A stretch of 64,000 nucleotides of DNA from Aeromicrobium erythreum (lineage in GTDB: Bacteria; Actinomycetota; Actinomycetes; Propionibacteriales; Nocardioidaceae). Shown piece after piece: positions 51,331 to 60,223 of this stretch. Below the pieces are notes generated by a model. That model worked only from the letters and a program-made list of their open reading frames with translations, did not search any database and was not told the origin of the DNA. The stretch covers positions 3,348,001 to 3,412,000 of the forward strand of contig NZ_CP011502.1 of the NCBI RefSeq assembly GCF_001509405.1, given 5' to 3'. The translations under genes were made by a program, and so were the position numbers. Numbering within the stretch: the stretch's first letter is position 1; every line of letters starts with the position of its first letter.

Positions 51331-52373
51331 CCTTCGAGCTGCACGTCGACGTCGAGCGCTGGCGCGGTCACCTGAAGTCTGCGGCGGAGCGCCTGCCGGG
51401 GCTGGTGCCCGTGATCAAGGGCAACGGCTACGGGCTGGGTCGTGACCGGCTGGCCGCGGAGAGCGCGGCGCTCGGCGCCGACACCGTCGCGGTCGGTGTC
51501 TACGCGGAGGTGCCGGAGGCGCTCGAGGCCTTCGACGGCGACGTGATGGTCCTCGGCCCGTGGCGCCCGTTCCTCGACGGTGCTGCGGTCGAGCAGGCGC
51601 TCGCCGACCCTCGCGTGGTGCACACCGTGGGCCGGGTGGCCGACGTGGCGGCGCTGGCCGAGCGCGCACCGGGTGCGCGGGTGGTCGTCGAGGGCGAGAC
51701 GTCGATGGCGCGCCACGGCTTCGACCGGCACGAGCTCGCCGCCGCGGTGGCCGCGCTCGGCGGCCTCGAGGTCGTCGGCTTCGCCGCCCACCTGCCGATG
51801 ACCGGGAGCAACCTGGCCGAGGCGGAGTCGTGGGCGGCGGCGCTGGAGGCGTCACAGCTCGAGACGACGACCTTCTACGTCTCCCACCTCAGTCCGGGCG
51901 AGCTCGGTCAGCTGCGCGAGCGCCGGCCCGGGCTCACCGTGCGCCCGCGGGTCGGCACGTCGGTGTGGCTCGGCGACCTCGGCGCCCTCGACGTGCGCGC
52001 GAAGGTGCTCGACGTGCACCGGATCTCCCGCGGCGAGCGGGTCGGCTACCGGCAGCGGGCGGTCACCCGCGACGGCTACCTGCTGGTGATCTCCGGCGGC
52101 ACCAGCCACGGCGTCGGGCTCGAGGCGCCGCGCTCCAGCGCGGGCGTGGTGCAGCGGGGCAAGACCCTCGCCAAGGGCAGCCTCGAGGCCGCCGGCCTGA
52201 TGCTCAGCCCGTTCACGGTCGACGGCCGGCAGCGCTGGTTCGCCGAGCCCCCGCACATGCACGCGTCGCAGGTGCTGCTGCCCGCGTCGGCCACGGCGCC
52301 GGCCGTCGGCGACGACGTGCGCTGCGCGGTGCGGTTCACGACGGCCACGTTCGACCGGATCGTCCTGGACTGA
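51327..52373 (+). CDS. Alanine racemase-like PLP enzyme
   Basis: Protein of 348 aa with the fold-III PLP barrel of alanine racemase. The Lys that binds PLP is in PVIKGNGYGLG (near residue 30), where typical Alr has KANAYGHG; GNGYG is a variant. Later segments (HLPMTGSNLAEAESW, FYVSHLSPGE, VRPRVGTSVWLGD and GERVGYRQR) follow the family, with the Arg and Tyr of the C-terminal part in RVGYRQR. It is shorter than usual (about 370). ATGA overlap with the FemAB-like gene suggests that both work on cell-wall peptides, possibly supplying D-alanine or another D-amino acid. A true alr may lie elsewhere. Confidence 0.8.
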   Translation: MTFELHVDVERWRGHLKSAAERLPGLVPVIKGNGYGLGRDRLAAESAALGADTVAVGVYAEVPEALEAFDGDVMVLGPWRPFLDGAAVEQALADPRVVHTVGRVADVAALAERAPGARVVVEGETSMARHGFDRHELAAAVAALGGLEVVGFAAHLPMTGSNLAEAESWAAALEASQLETTTFYVSHLSPGELGQLRERRPGLTVRPRVGTSVWLGDLGALDVRAKVLDVHRISRGERVGYRQRAVTRDGYLLVISGGTSHGVGLEAPRSSAGVVQRGKTLAKGSLEAAGLMLSPFTVDGRQRWFAEPPHMHASQVLLPASATAPAVGDDVRCAVRFTTATFDRIVLD

Positions 52374-52392
52374 CCTCCCGCCCACGACGCGG

Positions 52393-52426
52393 ACGCGGCG
52401 GCCACCCCTCGGGGTGACCGCCGCGT
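52393..52426. terminator. Bidirectional terminator hairpin between convergent genes
   Basis: A 16-base arm starting ACGCGGCGG (52393-52408) pairs with 52411-52426 with one mismatch and a two-base loop. It lies 20 bases after the racemase-like gene and 12 bases after the PBP gene, both converging on it. Confidence 0.75.
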
Positions 52427-52438
52427 CGTCGTCCTGGC

Positions 52439-54610
52439 TCAGCCGCCGAACGGCGGAGGTTCCGTGGTCTCCGTCGGCGGGGTCGGCTGCGTCGCCGTCG
52501 GCGTGGGCGACGGCGTGGGCGACGGGGTCGGCGTCGGCGTGGGACGCGGGGTCCGCGACGGCGTGGGCGTCGGCGTGGGCGACGGGGTCGCCGTCGGCGC
52601 CGGCGGCACGTAGGTGCGGCCCTTGTCGGCCTGGATGTTGCCGGGCGGCGGGAAGCTGCCGCACTCGGTGCCCTGCAGGGCAGGGTCCATGAACGCCTTG
52701 AACGTGCGCGCCGGGTACTGGCCGCCGAAGAACGGCACCAGGTAACCCTCGATGTCCTCGTTGCCCACGCCGCGGCTCAACGTCACGGCCGTGGCCAGCT
52801 TGGGCGTCGCGCCGACGAACCACGACGACGAGACGTGCTGGTCCGCGTCGTTCTTGCCCGCCGTGGCGGTACCCGTCTTGCCGATCGTCGGGCAGATGGT
52901 GCGGCCGTTGGTTCCCGTGCCGACCGACGTCACCTTCTGCAGCGCCGCCACCGTGTCGCCCGCGACGTCCTCGGGGATCGAGCGCCGCGTCTCGCGCTTC
53001 GGCAGCTCGAGGTCGTTGCCCCCGGAGCCGGTGACCTTCTTCAGGACGTGCCACTGGGCGCGCTCGCCACCGGCGGCGATGGTCGCGTAGGCGTTGGCCA
53101 TGTCGACGGCGGGGACGCCGGCGAAGCCGAGCGACGTGACCGCGACCGGGTTGATCTTGTCGGTCACCGAGCGCGGGATGCCCGCCTGGTTGGCGGCCTT
53201 GAGGATCTTGCGCGCGCCGATGCTCGCGTCGGCCTCGGCGCCCCCGCTCATCTGCTGCGTGAGGTCGACGAACGCGGTGTTGATCGACTCCTGCGTCGCC
53301 ATCTCGAGCGTGACGGGGCCGAACGAGCGTCCGCCGCTGTCGCCCTGGTTGCCGACGATGCTGTTGCCGATACGCAGCGGCGAGCTGCCGTTGAGCGTGG
53401 TGCGCAGGCCGTAGCCGTCCTCGAGGCCGGCGATCACGGCGAACACCTTGAACGTCGAGCCCGGCTGGACGCTCTGCATCGCCCAGTTCAGCTGGCTCTT
53501 GAGGTAGTCGCGCCCGCCGTACATGGCCTTCACGTCGCCCGTTCCCGGCTCGACGGAGACGAGTCCGACGTTGAGCTCGTTCAGGTTCTGCGGGATGATC
53601 GTGCGCACCGCGTTCACCGCGTCGCGCTGCAGGCGACGGTCGAACGTCGTCGTGACCCGCAGGCCGCCGCCGTCGATCTCGTTGTCGGAGAAGCCCGCCT
53701 GGCGCAGCTGGGTGCGGACCAGCTCGAGCAGGTAGCCGCTCGTGCCCCGGAACCGGTTGCTGTTCTTCTTGGGGACGACCCGCGGCAGCTGGTCCTGGTA
53801 CTTCGCGGCCTCGTCGGCGGTGATCGCGCCCGACTTGACCATGCCGTCGAGCACGTAGCGGTAGCGCGGGAGGATCCGCTCCTTCGCCCCCTCGGCGTAC
53901 GGGTCGTAGTAGCTCGGGCTGTTGATGATGGTGGCGAGCAGCGCGGCCTGGGCGTAGTTCAGGCGGGAGGCCGGACGGTCGAAGTACGTCTGCGCGGCGA
54001 CCTGGACGCCGTAGGAGCCGTTGCCGAAGTAGATGGTGTTGAGGTAGCCCTCGAGGATCTCCTGCTTGGAGAGCTGGTTGTGGATCTTGATCGAGAGGAT
54101 CGCCTCGCGCACCTTGCGCTTGTAGGAGCGCTCCTGGTTCAGGTACAGCACCTTCACGTACTGCTGCGTGATGGTCGAGCCACCGCTGGTGATCTGGCCG
54201 CTCGTGGCGTTGTCGCGCACGGCCCGCAGGATGCCCTTGAAGTCGATGCCCTGGTTCTCGTAGAACGTGCGGTCCTCCGCGGCGATGACAGCCGCCTGCA
54301 TGACGGAGGGCACCTCGTCGAGCGGGATGCTCTCGCGGTCCTGCATCGCGAAGGTGCCGAGCTCGCTCTTGCCGTCGGAGTAGTAGACCTTCGTCGTCTG
54401 CGTCTGGAAGTCGGCGTTCGCGTCGGGGATCGAGATGATCCGGTAGAGCACGAAGAACAGCAGCGCCGCTGCGAGGATGCCGAGCACCAGCAGGAGCGCC
54501 AGCCAGCGGAGCACCCGCTTCCAGCGCGGTCCGTCACCGCCGATGCGGCGGAACAGACCGGGCTTGCGGGGCGTGCTCTTCGGCTTGGTTCGGTGCGTGC
54601 TGGTGGCCAC
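52439..54610 (-). CDS. Class A penicillin-binding protein (bifunctional transglycosylase/transpeptidase)
   Basis: Protein of 723 aa in the PBP1A family. A short cytoplasmic N-terminus is followed by one TM helix (LRWLALLLVLGILAAALLFF, about residues 36-55). The GT51 domain has EDRTFYENQGIDFKGILRA near 118 (with the catalytic Glu) and the STITQQYVK and EILEGYLNTIYFG motifs. The transpeptidase motifs are PGSTFKVF (SxxK, near 350), SINTAF (SxN, near 410) and KTGTA (near 554). The tail from about 655 is rich in Pro, Thr and Ser, probably a wall-spanning linker. GTG start at 54610, seven bases after GGAGGAA. Upstream lie only repeats. Confidence 0.93.
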   Translation of the reverse strand: MATSTHRTKPKSTPRKPGLFRRIGGDGPRWKRVLRWLALLLVLGILAAALLFFVLYRIISIPDANADFQTQTTKVYYSDGKSELGTFAMQDRESIPLDEVPSVMQAAVIAAEDRTFYENQGIDFKGILRAVRDNATSGQITSGGSTITQQYVKVLYLNQERSYKRKVREAILSIKIHNQLSKQEILEGYLNTIYFGNGSYGVQVAAQTYFDRPASRLNYAQAALLATIINSPSYYDPYAEGAKERILPRYRYVLDGMVKSGAITADEAAKYQDQLPRVVPKKNSNRFRGTSGYLLELVRTQLRQAGFSDNEIDGGGLRVTTTFDRRLQRDAVNAVRTIIPQNLNELNVGLVSVEPGTGDVKAMYGGRDYLKSQLNWAMQSVQPGSTFKVFAVIAGLEDGYGLRTTLNGSSPLRIGNSIVGNQGDSGGRSFGPVTLEMATQESINTAFVDLTQQMSGGAEADASIGARKILKAANQAGIPRSVTDKINPVAVTSLGFAGVPAVDMANAYATIAAGGERAQWHVLKKVTGSGGNDLELPKRETRRSIPEDVAGDTVAALQKVTSVGTGTNGRTICPTIGKTGTATAGKNDADQHVSSSWFVGATPKLATAVTLSRGVGNEDIEGYLVPFFGGQYPARTFKAFMDPALQGTECGSFPPPGNIQADKGRTYVPPAPTATPSPTPTPTPSRTPRPTPTPTPSPTPSPTPTATQPTPPTETTEPPPFGG

Positions 54611-54835
54611 GGACCACTTCCTCCGTCTCGGCCCTGCGGGCAGGGCGTGGTGCTGTGCGTGCGCCCGGGACACGGCGCGGCATCGCTCCAGTGTGCCCGA
54701 TCATCCTGAGAACCCAAGGATGGCGGGTCGACGCCGGACCCGGCAGCGGTTCCGTCGAATCCCCCGCGGCACCGCCCGCGACGCTCACCGCAAGACCTCT
54801 CGCTGGGCGTCGGGCCGCGCTGAGCCGTTGCCGAG
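54611..54835. other. Intergenic stretch upstream of the PBP gene
   Basis: These 225 bases contain the PBP ribosome site and presumably its promoter; no gene is supported. From about 54790 the text turns into the repeat family that fills the following 660 bases. Confidence 0.5.
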
Positions 54836-55500
54836 TGGTCTCGATACGTCAGGACTTCGCAAGCTCGTCCTGACTACTCGACCAGCGGTAGGTCTCGTTG
54901 GTCGAGTAGTCGACGCCGCGACGAAGGAGCTGGCGGAGACGTATCGAGACCACTCGAAGCCGTCGCTGGGAATTCGCCCGCTGGGCCGTTGCCGGGTGGT
55001 CTCGCTGGGGTCGGCCCGCGCTGAGCCGTTGCCGAGTGGTCTCGATACGTCAGGACTTCGCAAGCTCGTCCTGACTACTCGACCAGCGGAACGTCTCGCT
55101 GGTCGAGTAGCGCGGAGCCGCGACGAAGGAGCGTGCTCCGGGCGTATCGAGACCACCCCAAGCAGACGCTGGGAACCGGCCCCCGCCGAGCCGTCGCCGA
55201 GCGGACGCTGGGGGTCGGCCCGCGCTGGGCCGTTGCCGGGTGGTCTCGATACGTCAGGACTTCGCAAGCTCGTCCTGACTACTCGACCAGCGGAACGTCT
55301 CGCTGGTCGAGTAGCGCGGAGCCGCGACGAAGGAGCGTGCTCCGGGCGTATCGAGACCACCCCAAGCAGACGCTGGGAACCGGCCCCCGCCGAGCCGTTG
55401 CCGAGCGGACGCTGAGGGTCGGCGCACGCTGAGCCGTTGCCGAGTGGTCTCGATACGCAGCACGGAGCTCCTTCGTCGCCCGTGCCGCTACTCGACCAGC
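54836..55500. repeat. About 204-bp tandem repeats built from alternating palindromic elements
   Basis: Copies begin with TGGTCTCGATACG at 54836, 55037, 55241 and 55445, spaced 201, 204 and 204 bp; the last is partial. Each unit holds two palindromic modules that open and close with TGGTC...GACCA: one with a GTCAGGAC-11-GTCCTGAC stem, the other in the opposite orientation beginning TGGTCGAGTAG. The fourth copy carries a different stem. A further copy is at 31891. The architecture resembles repetitive extragenic palindromes. The open frames over this region carry no protein-like features. Confidence 0.85.
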
Positions 55501-55560
55501 GGGATCCTCCGCTGGAGCGGGCGGCGGTTCCGACGGATCCCCGCGACACCCGCCGCGGAC

Positions 55561-55653
55561 CGGACATGACCGGACAACAGGACCTGACATGACCTGACAC
55601 CAGCACCTGACATGGGCTGACATGAACTGCCGATCTGATGTATCGTCCCGATA
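55561..55653. promoter_or_regulatory. Repeat-bearing promoter region of the PadR-ino1 operon
   Basis: Four TGACATG-like repeats (55585, 55608, 55618 and the related GGACATG at 55562) precede the palindrome TATCG-TCC-CGATA (55641-55653), 47 bases before the PadR start. The palindrome has the size of a PadR or similar operator and would sit near the -10. Autoregulation by PadR is a reasonable guess. Confidence 0.5.
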
Positions 55654-55699
55654 TAGCGGGTCGTCGCCGGACGCCCCACCGAGCAGCGGGGAGGGTCCG

Positions 55700-56275
55700 A
55701 TGGCACGTCGTGGCGCGACCCTCGAGCTGGCGGTCATGGGCCTGCTGCACGACACGCCGATGCACGGCTACGAGCTGCGCAAGGAGCTCATCAGCCTGCT
55801 CGGGCTCGGGCGGGTGCTCTCCTACGGCACCCTCTACCCCTGCCTGAAGACGCTGGTCCGCGCCGGCTTCATCGAGGCCGACGAGGACCGCGACGTCGAG
55901 GTGCGCGGACGCCGCAACCGGATCGTCTACCACCTCACCGCCGCCGGCAAGGAGCACTTCGCCACCGCGATGGAGGACTCCGGACCGGCCACCTGGGACG
56001 ACGAGACGTTCAGCGTGCGGTTCGCGTTCTTCGGCCGCACCGAGTCGGCCGTCCGCGTGCGCATCCTCGAGGGCCGGCGCAGCCGGCTGCAGGAGCGTCT
56101 CGAGCACGTCCGCGAGGCCAACCAGCGCGGCCGCGACCGCGCCGACGCCTACACCCGCGAGCTCCAGCGCCACGGCCTGGAGTCCGTCGAGCGCGAGGTG
56201 CGCTGGCTCACCGACCTGATCGAGCGCGAGCGCAACCCCCACCCCGACCCGGCCGAGCGGCCCGGGTCCCCCTGA
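55700..56275 (+). CDS. PadR-family transcriptional regulator
   Basis: Protein of 191 aa. The winged-helix domain at the start contains the family hallmark [20 protein letters not shown] (about residues 8-27), then [21 protein letters not shown], and the C-terminal part (about 110-185) is a coiled helical arm for dimerisation ([20 protein letters not shown]). ATG at 55700 follows GGAGGG. It is 50 bp before ino1 in the same direction, and this PadR-ino1 pairing recurs in actinobacteria, so it probably regulates inositol synthesis. A palindrome in its own promoter suggests self-control. Confidence 0.87.
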   Translation: MARRGATLELAVMGLLHDTPMHGYELRKELISLLGLGRVLSYGTLYPCLKTLVRAGFIEADEDRDVEVRGRRNRIVYHLTAAGKEHFATAMEDSGPATWDDETFSVRFAFFGRTESAVRVRILEGRRSRLQERLEHVREANQRGRDRADAYTRELQRHGLESVEREVRWLTDLIERERNPHPDPAERPGSP

Positions 56276-56325
56276 CCCTCTTCCACCGAGCACGAGCAAC
56301 CAACCACCCACCTGAAGGAGAACCC

Positions 56326-57432
56326 ATGGGTTCGGCGAACCACCAGATCCGCGTCGCCATCGTCGGCGTCGGCAACTGCGCCACCTCCCTGATCCAGGGC
56401 GTCGAGTACTACAAGGACGCTGATCCGGCGGGCACGGTCCCCGGACTCATGCACGTCCAGTTCGGCGACTACCACGTGAGCGACATCGAGTTCGTGGCCG
56501 CGTTCGACGTCGACGCGAAGAAGGTCGGCTTCGACCTCGCCGACGCCACCACGGCCAGCGAGAACAACACGATCCGCATCACCGACGTCCCGCCGACCGG
56601 TGTCACCGTGCAGCGCGGTCACACGCTCGACGGTCTCGGCAAGTACTACCTCCAGACCATCGAGGAGTCCGACGCCCCCGCGGTCGACGTCGTCCAGGTG
56701 CTCAAGGACACGCAGGCCGACGTGCTCGTCTCCTACCTGCCGGTGGGCTCGGAGGAGGCCGACAAGTTCTACGCGCAGTGCGCGATCGACGCGAAGGTCG
56801 CGTTCGTCAACGCGCTGCCCGTCTTCATCGCCTCCGACCCCGAGTGGGCGAAGAAGTTCGAGGACGCGGGCGTCCCGATCATCGGTGACGACATCAAGAG
56901 CCAGGTCGGTGCGACGATCACGCACCGCGTGATGGCGAAGCTGTTCGAGGACCGCGGCGTCGCGCTCGACCGCACCTACCAGCTGAACGTCGGCGGCAAC
57001 ATGGACTTCAAGAACATGCTCGAGCGTGAGCGCCTGGAGTCCAAGAAGGTCTCGAAGACGCAGGCCGTCACCTCCAACCTCACCGGCTCGCTGGCCGGCG
57101 TGGGCGCCGACGACCGCAACGTGCACATCGGCCCCTCGGACTACGTGGCGTGGCTCGACGACCGCAAGTGGGCCTACGTGCGCCTCGAGGGTCGCGCGTT
57201 CGGCGACGTGCCGCTGAACCTGGAGTACAAGCTCGAGGTCTGGGACTCCCCCAACTCCGCCGGCATCATCATCGACGCCATCCGCGCGGCGAAGATCGCC
57301 AAGGACCGCGGCGTCGGCGGCGCCCTGCTGAGCGCGTCGTCCTACCTGATGAAGAGCCCGCCGGAGCAGCGTCCCGACGACGTCGGCCGCCAGCGCCTCG
57401 AGGCCTTCATCTCCGGCACCGAGGAGCGCTGA
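56326..57432 (+). CDS. ino1: myo-Inositol-1-phosphate synthase
   Basis: NAD-dependent enzyme of 368 aa that converts glucose-6-phosphate to 1L-myo-inositol-1-phosphate, needed for phosphatidylinositol and mycothiol in actinobacteria. NAD-binding motif is [16 protein letters not shown] (about residues 9-24). Conserved parts include [25 protein letters not shown], the catalytic region [16 protein letters not shown] (Lys near 189), [13 protein letters not shown] and [16 protein letters not shown], which fits the short prokaryotic form. Ribosome site AAGGAGA is just upstream. The following hairpin ends the transcript. Confidence 0.95.
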   Translation: MGSANHQIRVAIVGVGNCATSLIQGVEYYKDADPAGTVPGLMHVQFGDYHVSDIEFVAAFDVDAKKVGFDLADATTASENNTIRITDVPPTGVTVQRGHTLDGLGKYYLQTIEESDAPAVDVVQVLKDTQADVLVSYLPVGSEEADKFYAQCAIDAKVAFVNALPVFIASDPEWAKKFEDAGVPIIGDDIKSQVGATITHRVMAKLFEDRGVALDRTYQLNVGGNMDFKNMLERERLESKKVSKTQAVTSNLTGSLAGVGADDRNVHIGPSDYVAWLDDRKWAYVRLEGRAFGDVPLNLEYKLEVWDSPNSAGIIIDAIRAAKIAKDRGVGGALLSASSYLMKSPPEQRPDDVGRQRLEAFISGTEER

Positions 57433-57451
57433 CCCGCGACCCTGCGTGACA

Positions 57452-57504
57452 CCGAGGCGGTGTCGCCCGGTCCTCCCCCTGGGAGCCCGGCGACACCGCC
57501 TCGG
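57452..57504. terminator. Long hairpin terminator after ino1
   Basis: CCGAGGCGGTGTCGCC (57452-57467) and its exact complement (57489-57504) form a 16-bp stem with a 21-base loop, 20 bases after the ino1 stop. No gene lies between it and the next start at 57566. Confidence 0.8.
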
Positions 57505-57565
57505 CGCGTCCGGGCCCGGTCCGCACTACGCTGAACCCGGCCAGACCCCGACCGGAAGGACGCCT

Positions 57566-59179
57566 GTGTCGATCGACCTGCGTCGCGCCGAGCCCGGCCG
57601 CGACGGCGTGTACGCCACCGTGCTCGTCGTCCTCGTGACGCTGCTCGCCCTGCTCGCGTTCCTCGTCGGCACCGACGCCGCCTGGCTGCAGGACGTCGAC
57701 GACGGCGTGGCCCGGGCGGCGTTCGACGTGAGCGTCGCGCGACCGTGGCTGGTCGACGTGCTCGAGGTGCTGGCGGTCGTGCTGTCCAACGTCGGCGTCG
57801 GCATCGTCCTGGCACTGCTGGCAGGCACGGCGCTGGCCCGGCGCGAGTGGCGCATCGCCACGTGGATCGCGCTCAGCGGCGTGGTCGGCATCGGCGGCAA
57901 CGCCCTGGTCAAGCTCGTGTTCCAGCGTCCGCGACCGGCGTGGGAGGAGCCGATCCACGAGATCGGCGGCTACTCCTTCCCGAGCGGGCACTCGGCCGGC
58001 GCCGGTGTGCTGTTCACGGTCCTCGCGCTGCTGACGATCGTGCTGACCGGGCGAGGGTGGCGCCGTCGGCTGCTGCTCACGCTGTGGGTCCTGCTGGCGC
58101 TGGTGACGGCCGCCGACCGCGTGCTCCTCGGCGTGCACTACCTCTCCGACGTCACCGCCGGCCTGACCCTCGGCGCCTTGGTGACGGTCGTGCTGTGGCT
58201 CGCGGTCGCGACCGACGCGACCCGGCTCCCGCCCGAGCTCGCGGTGGTCACGGGCACGGGCCGCAAGCGCGTGGCGGTCGTCCTCAACCCCTCCAAGCTG
58301 ACCGACGTCGAGGAGTTCAAGACCCTCGTGCGGCTGGTCGCCGGCCAGCACGGCTGGAACGAGCCGGCCTGGTTCGAGACGACGGTGGAGGACCCGGGCT
58401 ACGGCCAGACCGAGGCGGCGCTCGAGGCCGACGCCGACCTCATCATCGCCGCCGGCGGCGACGGCACCGTGCGTGCGGTGTGCGAGGAGGCCGCCCGCAC
58501 CGGCGTGGCCGTGGCCATCATCCCGCAGGGCACCGGCAACCTGCTGGCGCGCAACCTCGGCATCCCGCTCAACCCGCGCGACGCCCTCGAGGTGGCGTTC
58601 GGCGGCCAGGACAAGGCGATCGACCTCGCCCGGTTCAGCACCGACGCCGGCGTCGAGACCAGCTTCCTCGTCATGGCGGGCCTGGGCATGGACGCGATGA
58701 TCATGACCGGCGTCAACGACGAGCTGAAGAAGAAGGTCGGCTGGGTCGCCTACGTCGTCTCGGGCGTCAAGGCGCTGCGCTACTCCGGCACCAAGGTCAC
58801 GATCACCGTCGACGACGGCGAGCCGCGCACGTTCCGCGCCCGCACGGTCGTCATCGGCAACGTCGGCTACCTGCAGGCGGGGCTCCCGCTGCTGCCGGAG
58901 GCGCAGATCGACGACGGCGAGCTCGACGTCGTGGTGATCGCGCCGCGGCGGTTCTTCGGGTGGGTCTCGATCGCGGTCCGCGTGATCACCCGCCGCAAGC
59001 GCACCAACGACCGTCTCGATCGGTTCACCGGACGTCGGGTGCACGTGAAGGCCACCGGCCCCACCCCGATGCAGCTCGACGGCGACCCCGTCGACGAGGG
59101 CACCGAGATCACCGCCGAGGTCCGCCCCGGCGTGCTGCTGGTGCGGGTGCCGGTGGCGCCGACCGTGCAGAAGGGCTGA
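57566..59179 (+). CDS. PAP2 phosphatase fused to diacylglycerol/sphingosine-kinase-like domain
   Basis: Protein of 537 aa that joins two lipid-handling domains. Residues about 15-215 form a PAP2 membrane phosphatase: KLVFQRPRPAW (KxxxxxxRP motif), the SGHSAG motif (SFPSGHSAGAG) and RVLLGVHYLSDV (SRxxxxxHxxxD motif). Residues about 230-530 form a DAGK/LCB5 lipid kinase: VVLNPSKLTD, the GGDGTV motif in LIIAAGGDGTVRAV and IIPQGTGNLLARNLG. The order phosphatase-kinase is found in other actinobacterial proteins. Substrate could be phosphatidate, polyprenyl phosphates or diacylglycerol. GTG start at 57566 with GGAAGGA upstream. Ends 15 bp before the convergent adenosine deaminase gene. Confidence 0.88.
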   Translation: MSIDLRRAEPGRDGVYATVLVVLVTLLALLAFLVGTDAAWLQDVDDGVARAAFDVSVARPWLVDVLEVLAVVLSNVGVGIVLALLAGTALARREWRIATWIALSGVVGIGGNALVKLVFQRPRPAWEEPIHEIGGYSFPSGHSAGAGVLFTVLALLTIVLTGRGWRRRLLLTLWVLLALVTAADRVLLGVHYLSDVTAGLTLGALVTVVLWLAVATDATRLPPELAVVTGTGRKRVAVVLNPSKLTDVEEFKTLVRLVAGQHGWNEPAWFETTVEDPGYGQTEAALEADADLIIAAGGDGTVRAVCEEAARTGVAVAIIPQGTGNLLARNLGIPLNPRDALEVAFGGQDKAIDLARFSTDAGVETSFLVMAGLGMDAMIMTGVNDELKKKVGWVAYVVSGVKALRYSGTKVTITVDDGEPRTFRARTVVIGNVGYLQAGLPLLPEAQIDDGELDVVVIAPRRFFGWVSIAVRVITRRKRTNDRLDRFTGRRVHVKATGPTPMQLDGDPVDEGTEITAEVRPGVLLVRVPVAPTVQKG

Positions 59180-59194
59180 CGTCGCCCGAGCGGG

Positions 59195-60223
59195 TCAGAC
59201 GGCGTCGAGCTCGGCGCGGATCGAGGTCTTCACCGCGTCGGGAGCGAACGACGCGTCGATCGCCGACCGCGCGAGGTCGACGACGCCGGGGCGGTCGAGC
59301 GACAGCAGGTCGGCCGCGACCGCGTACTCGCGGGTGAGGGTCGTGCCGAACATCGGCGGGTCGTCGCTGTTGATCGTGACCGGGACGCCCGCGGCGACGA
59401 GCGTCGGCAGCGGATGCTCGTCGAGCGAGGGCGTCGAGCGGGTGCAGACGTTCGACGTCGGGCACACCTCGAGCACGATGCCGCGCTCGGCGAGCAGTGC
59501 CATGAGCGCGGGGTCCTGCGCGGCCGCGATGCCGTGCCCGATCCGCTCGGCCCCCAGGTGCTCGATCGCGTCGCGGATCGTCTGGGGCCCGGTGGACTCG
59601 CCGGCGTGCGGGACGCTGTGCAGCCCGGCGGCGCGAGCCGCGGCGAAGTGCTCCGCGAACTGCGGGCGGGGCACGCCGATCTCCGGCCCGCCGAGGCCGA
59701 AGCCGACGAGCGCGTCGGGCGCGTGGTTCAGGGCGACGTCGAGCGTGACGTCGGCGGCCTCCAGACCGGACTCCCCGGGGATGTCGAAGATCCACCGCAG
59801 CACGAGGCCGGTGTCGGTCTCGACCCGACGTCGCGCGTCCTCGACGGCCTCGAGGTAGGCCTCGACGGGGATGCCGCGGACGATCGACGTGTACGGGGTG
59901 AGCGTCAGCTCCGCGTAGCGGACGTTCTGCGCGGCGAGGTCGGTGCCGACCTGGTGCGTGAGGGTCCAGATGTCGTCGGGGGTGCGCAGCAGGTCGACGA
60001 CCGACAGGTACACCTCGACGAAGTGCGCGAAGTCGGTGAAGCGGAAGTAGTCGGCGAGCGCGGTGGGGTTGGTGGGCACCGGGGTGCTGCCCTCGTGCCG
60101 GGCCGCCAGCTCGGCGACGGCCTCGACGGACGCGGATCCGACGTGGTGCACGTGCAGCTCGGCCTTCGGCAGGCCCTGCAGGAACGCGAGGTCGACGGAC
60201 TCGACGTCCTGCGGCCCGCTCAC
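59195..60223 (-). CDS. add: Adenosine deaminase
   Basis: Zinc amidohydrolase of 342 aa that deaminates adenosine or 6-aminopurine nucleosides to inosine. The N-terminal metal motif is PKAELHVHHVGS (usual HxH, here HVH, near residue 24-26), later catalytic and metal residues occur in VPHAGEST (His-Ala-Gly-Glu near 196), ERIGHG (His near 222) and NSDDPPMF (Asp near 280). The Leu-to-Val and His changes in the first motif suggest a divergent member, perhaps an adenine or aminodeoxyfutalosine deaminase. GTG start overlaps the stop of the small FHA-like gene in GTGA. Name supported by the motif set only. Confidence 0.85.
   Translation of the reverse strand: MSGPQDVESVDLAFLQGLPKAELHVHHVGSASVEAVAELAARHEGSTPVPTNPTALADYFRFTDFAHFVEVYLSVVDLLRTPDDIWTLTHQVGTDLAAQNVRYAELTLTPYTSIVRGIPVEAYLEAVEDARRRVETDTGLVLRWIFDIPGESGLEAADVTLDVALNHAPDALVGFGLGGPEIGVPRPQFAEHFAAARAAGLHSVPHAGESTGPQTIRDAIEHLGAERIGHGIAAAQDPALMALLAERGIVLEVCPTSNVCTRSTPSLDEHPLPTLVAAGVPVTINSDDPPMFGTTLTREYAVAADLLSLDRPGVVDLARSAIDASFAPDAVKTSIRAELDAV

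Noticed and set aside
54477-56311. Open frames on both strands through the repeats before the PadR gene
   Set aside because: Their translations repeat with the DNA repeats and show no signal, domain or ribosome site.
59345-59360. A single CGAACATCGG half-site inside the adenosine deaminase gene
   Set aside because: No inverted partner follows, and it lies within coding sequence, so it is a chance match to the TetR operator half-site.
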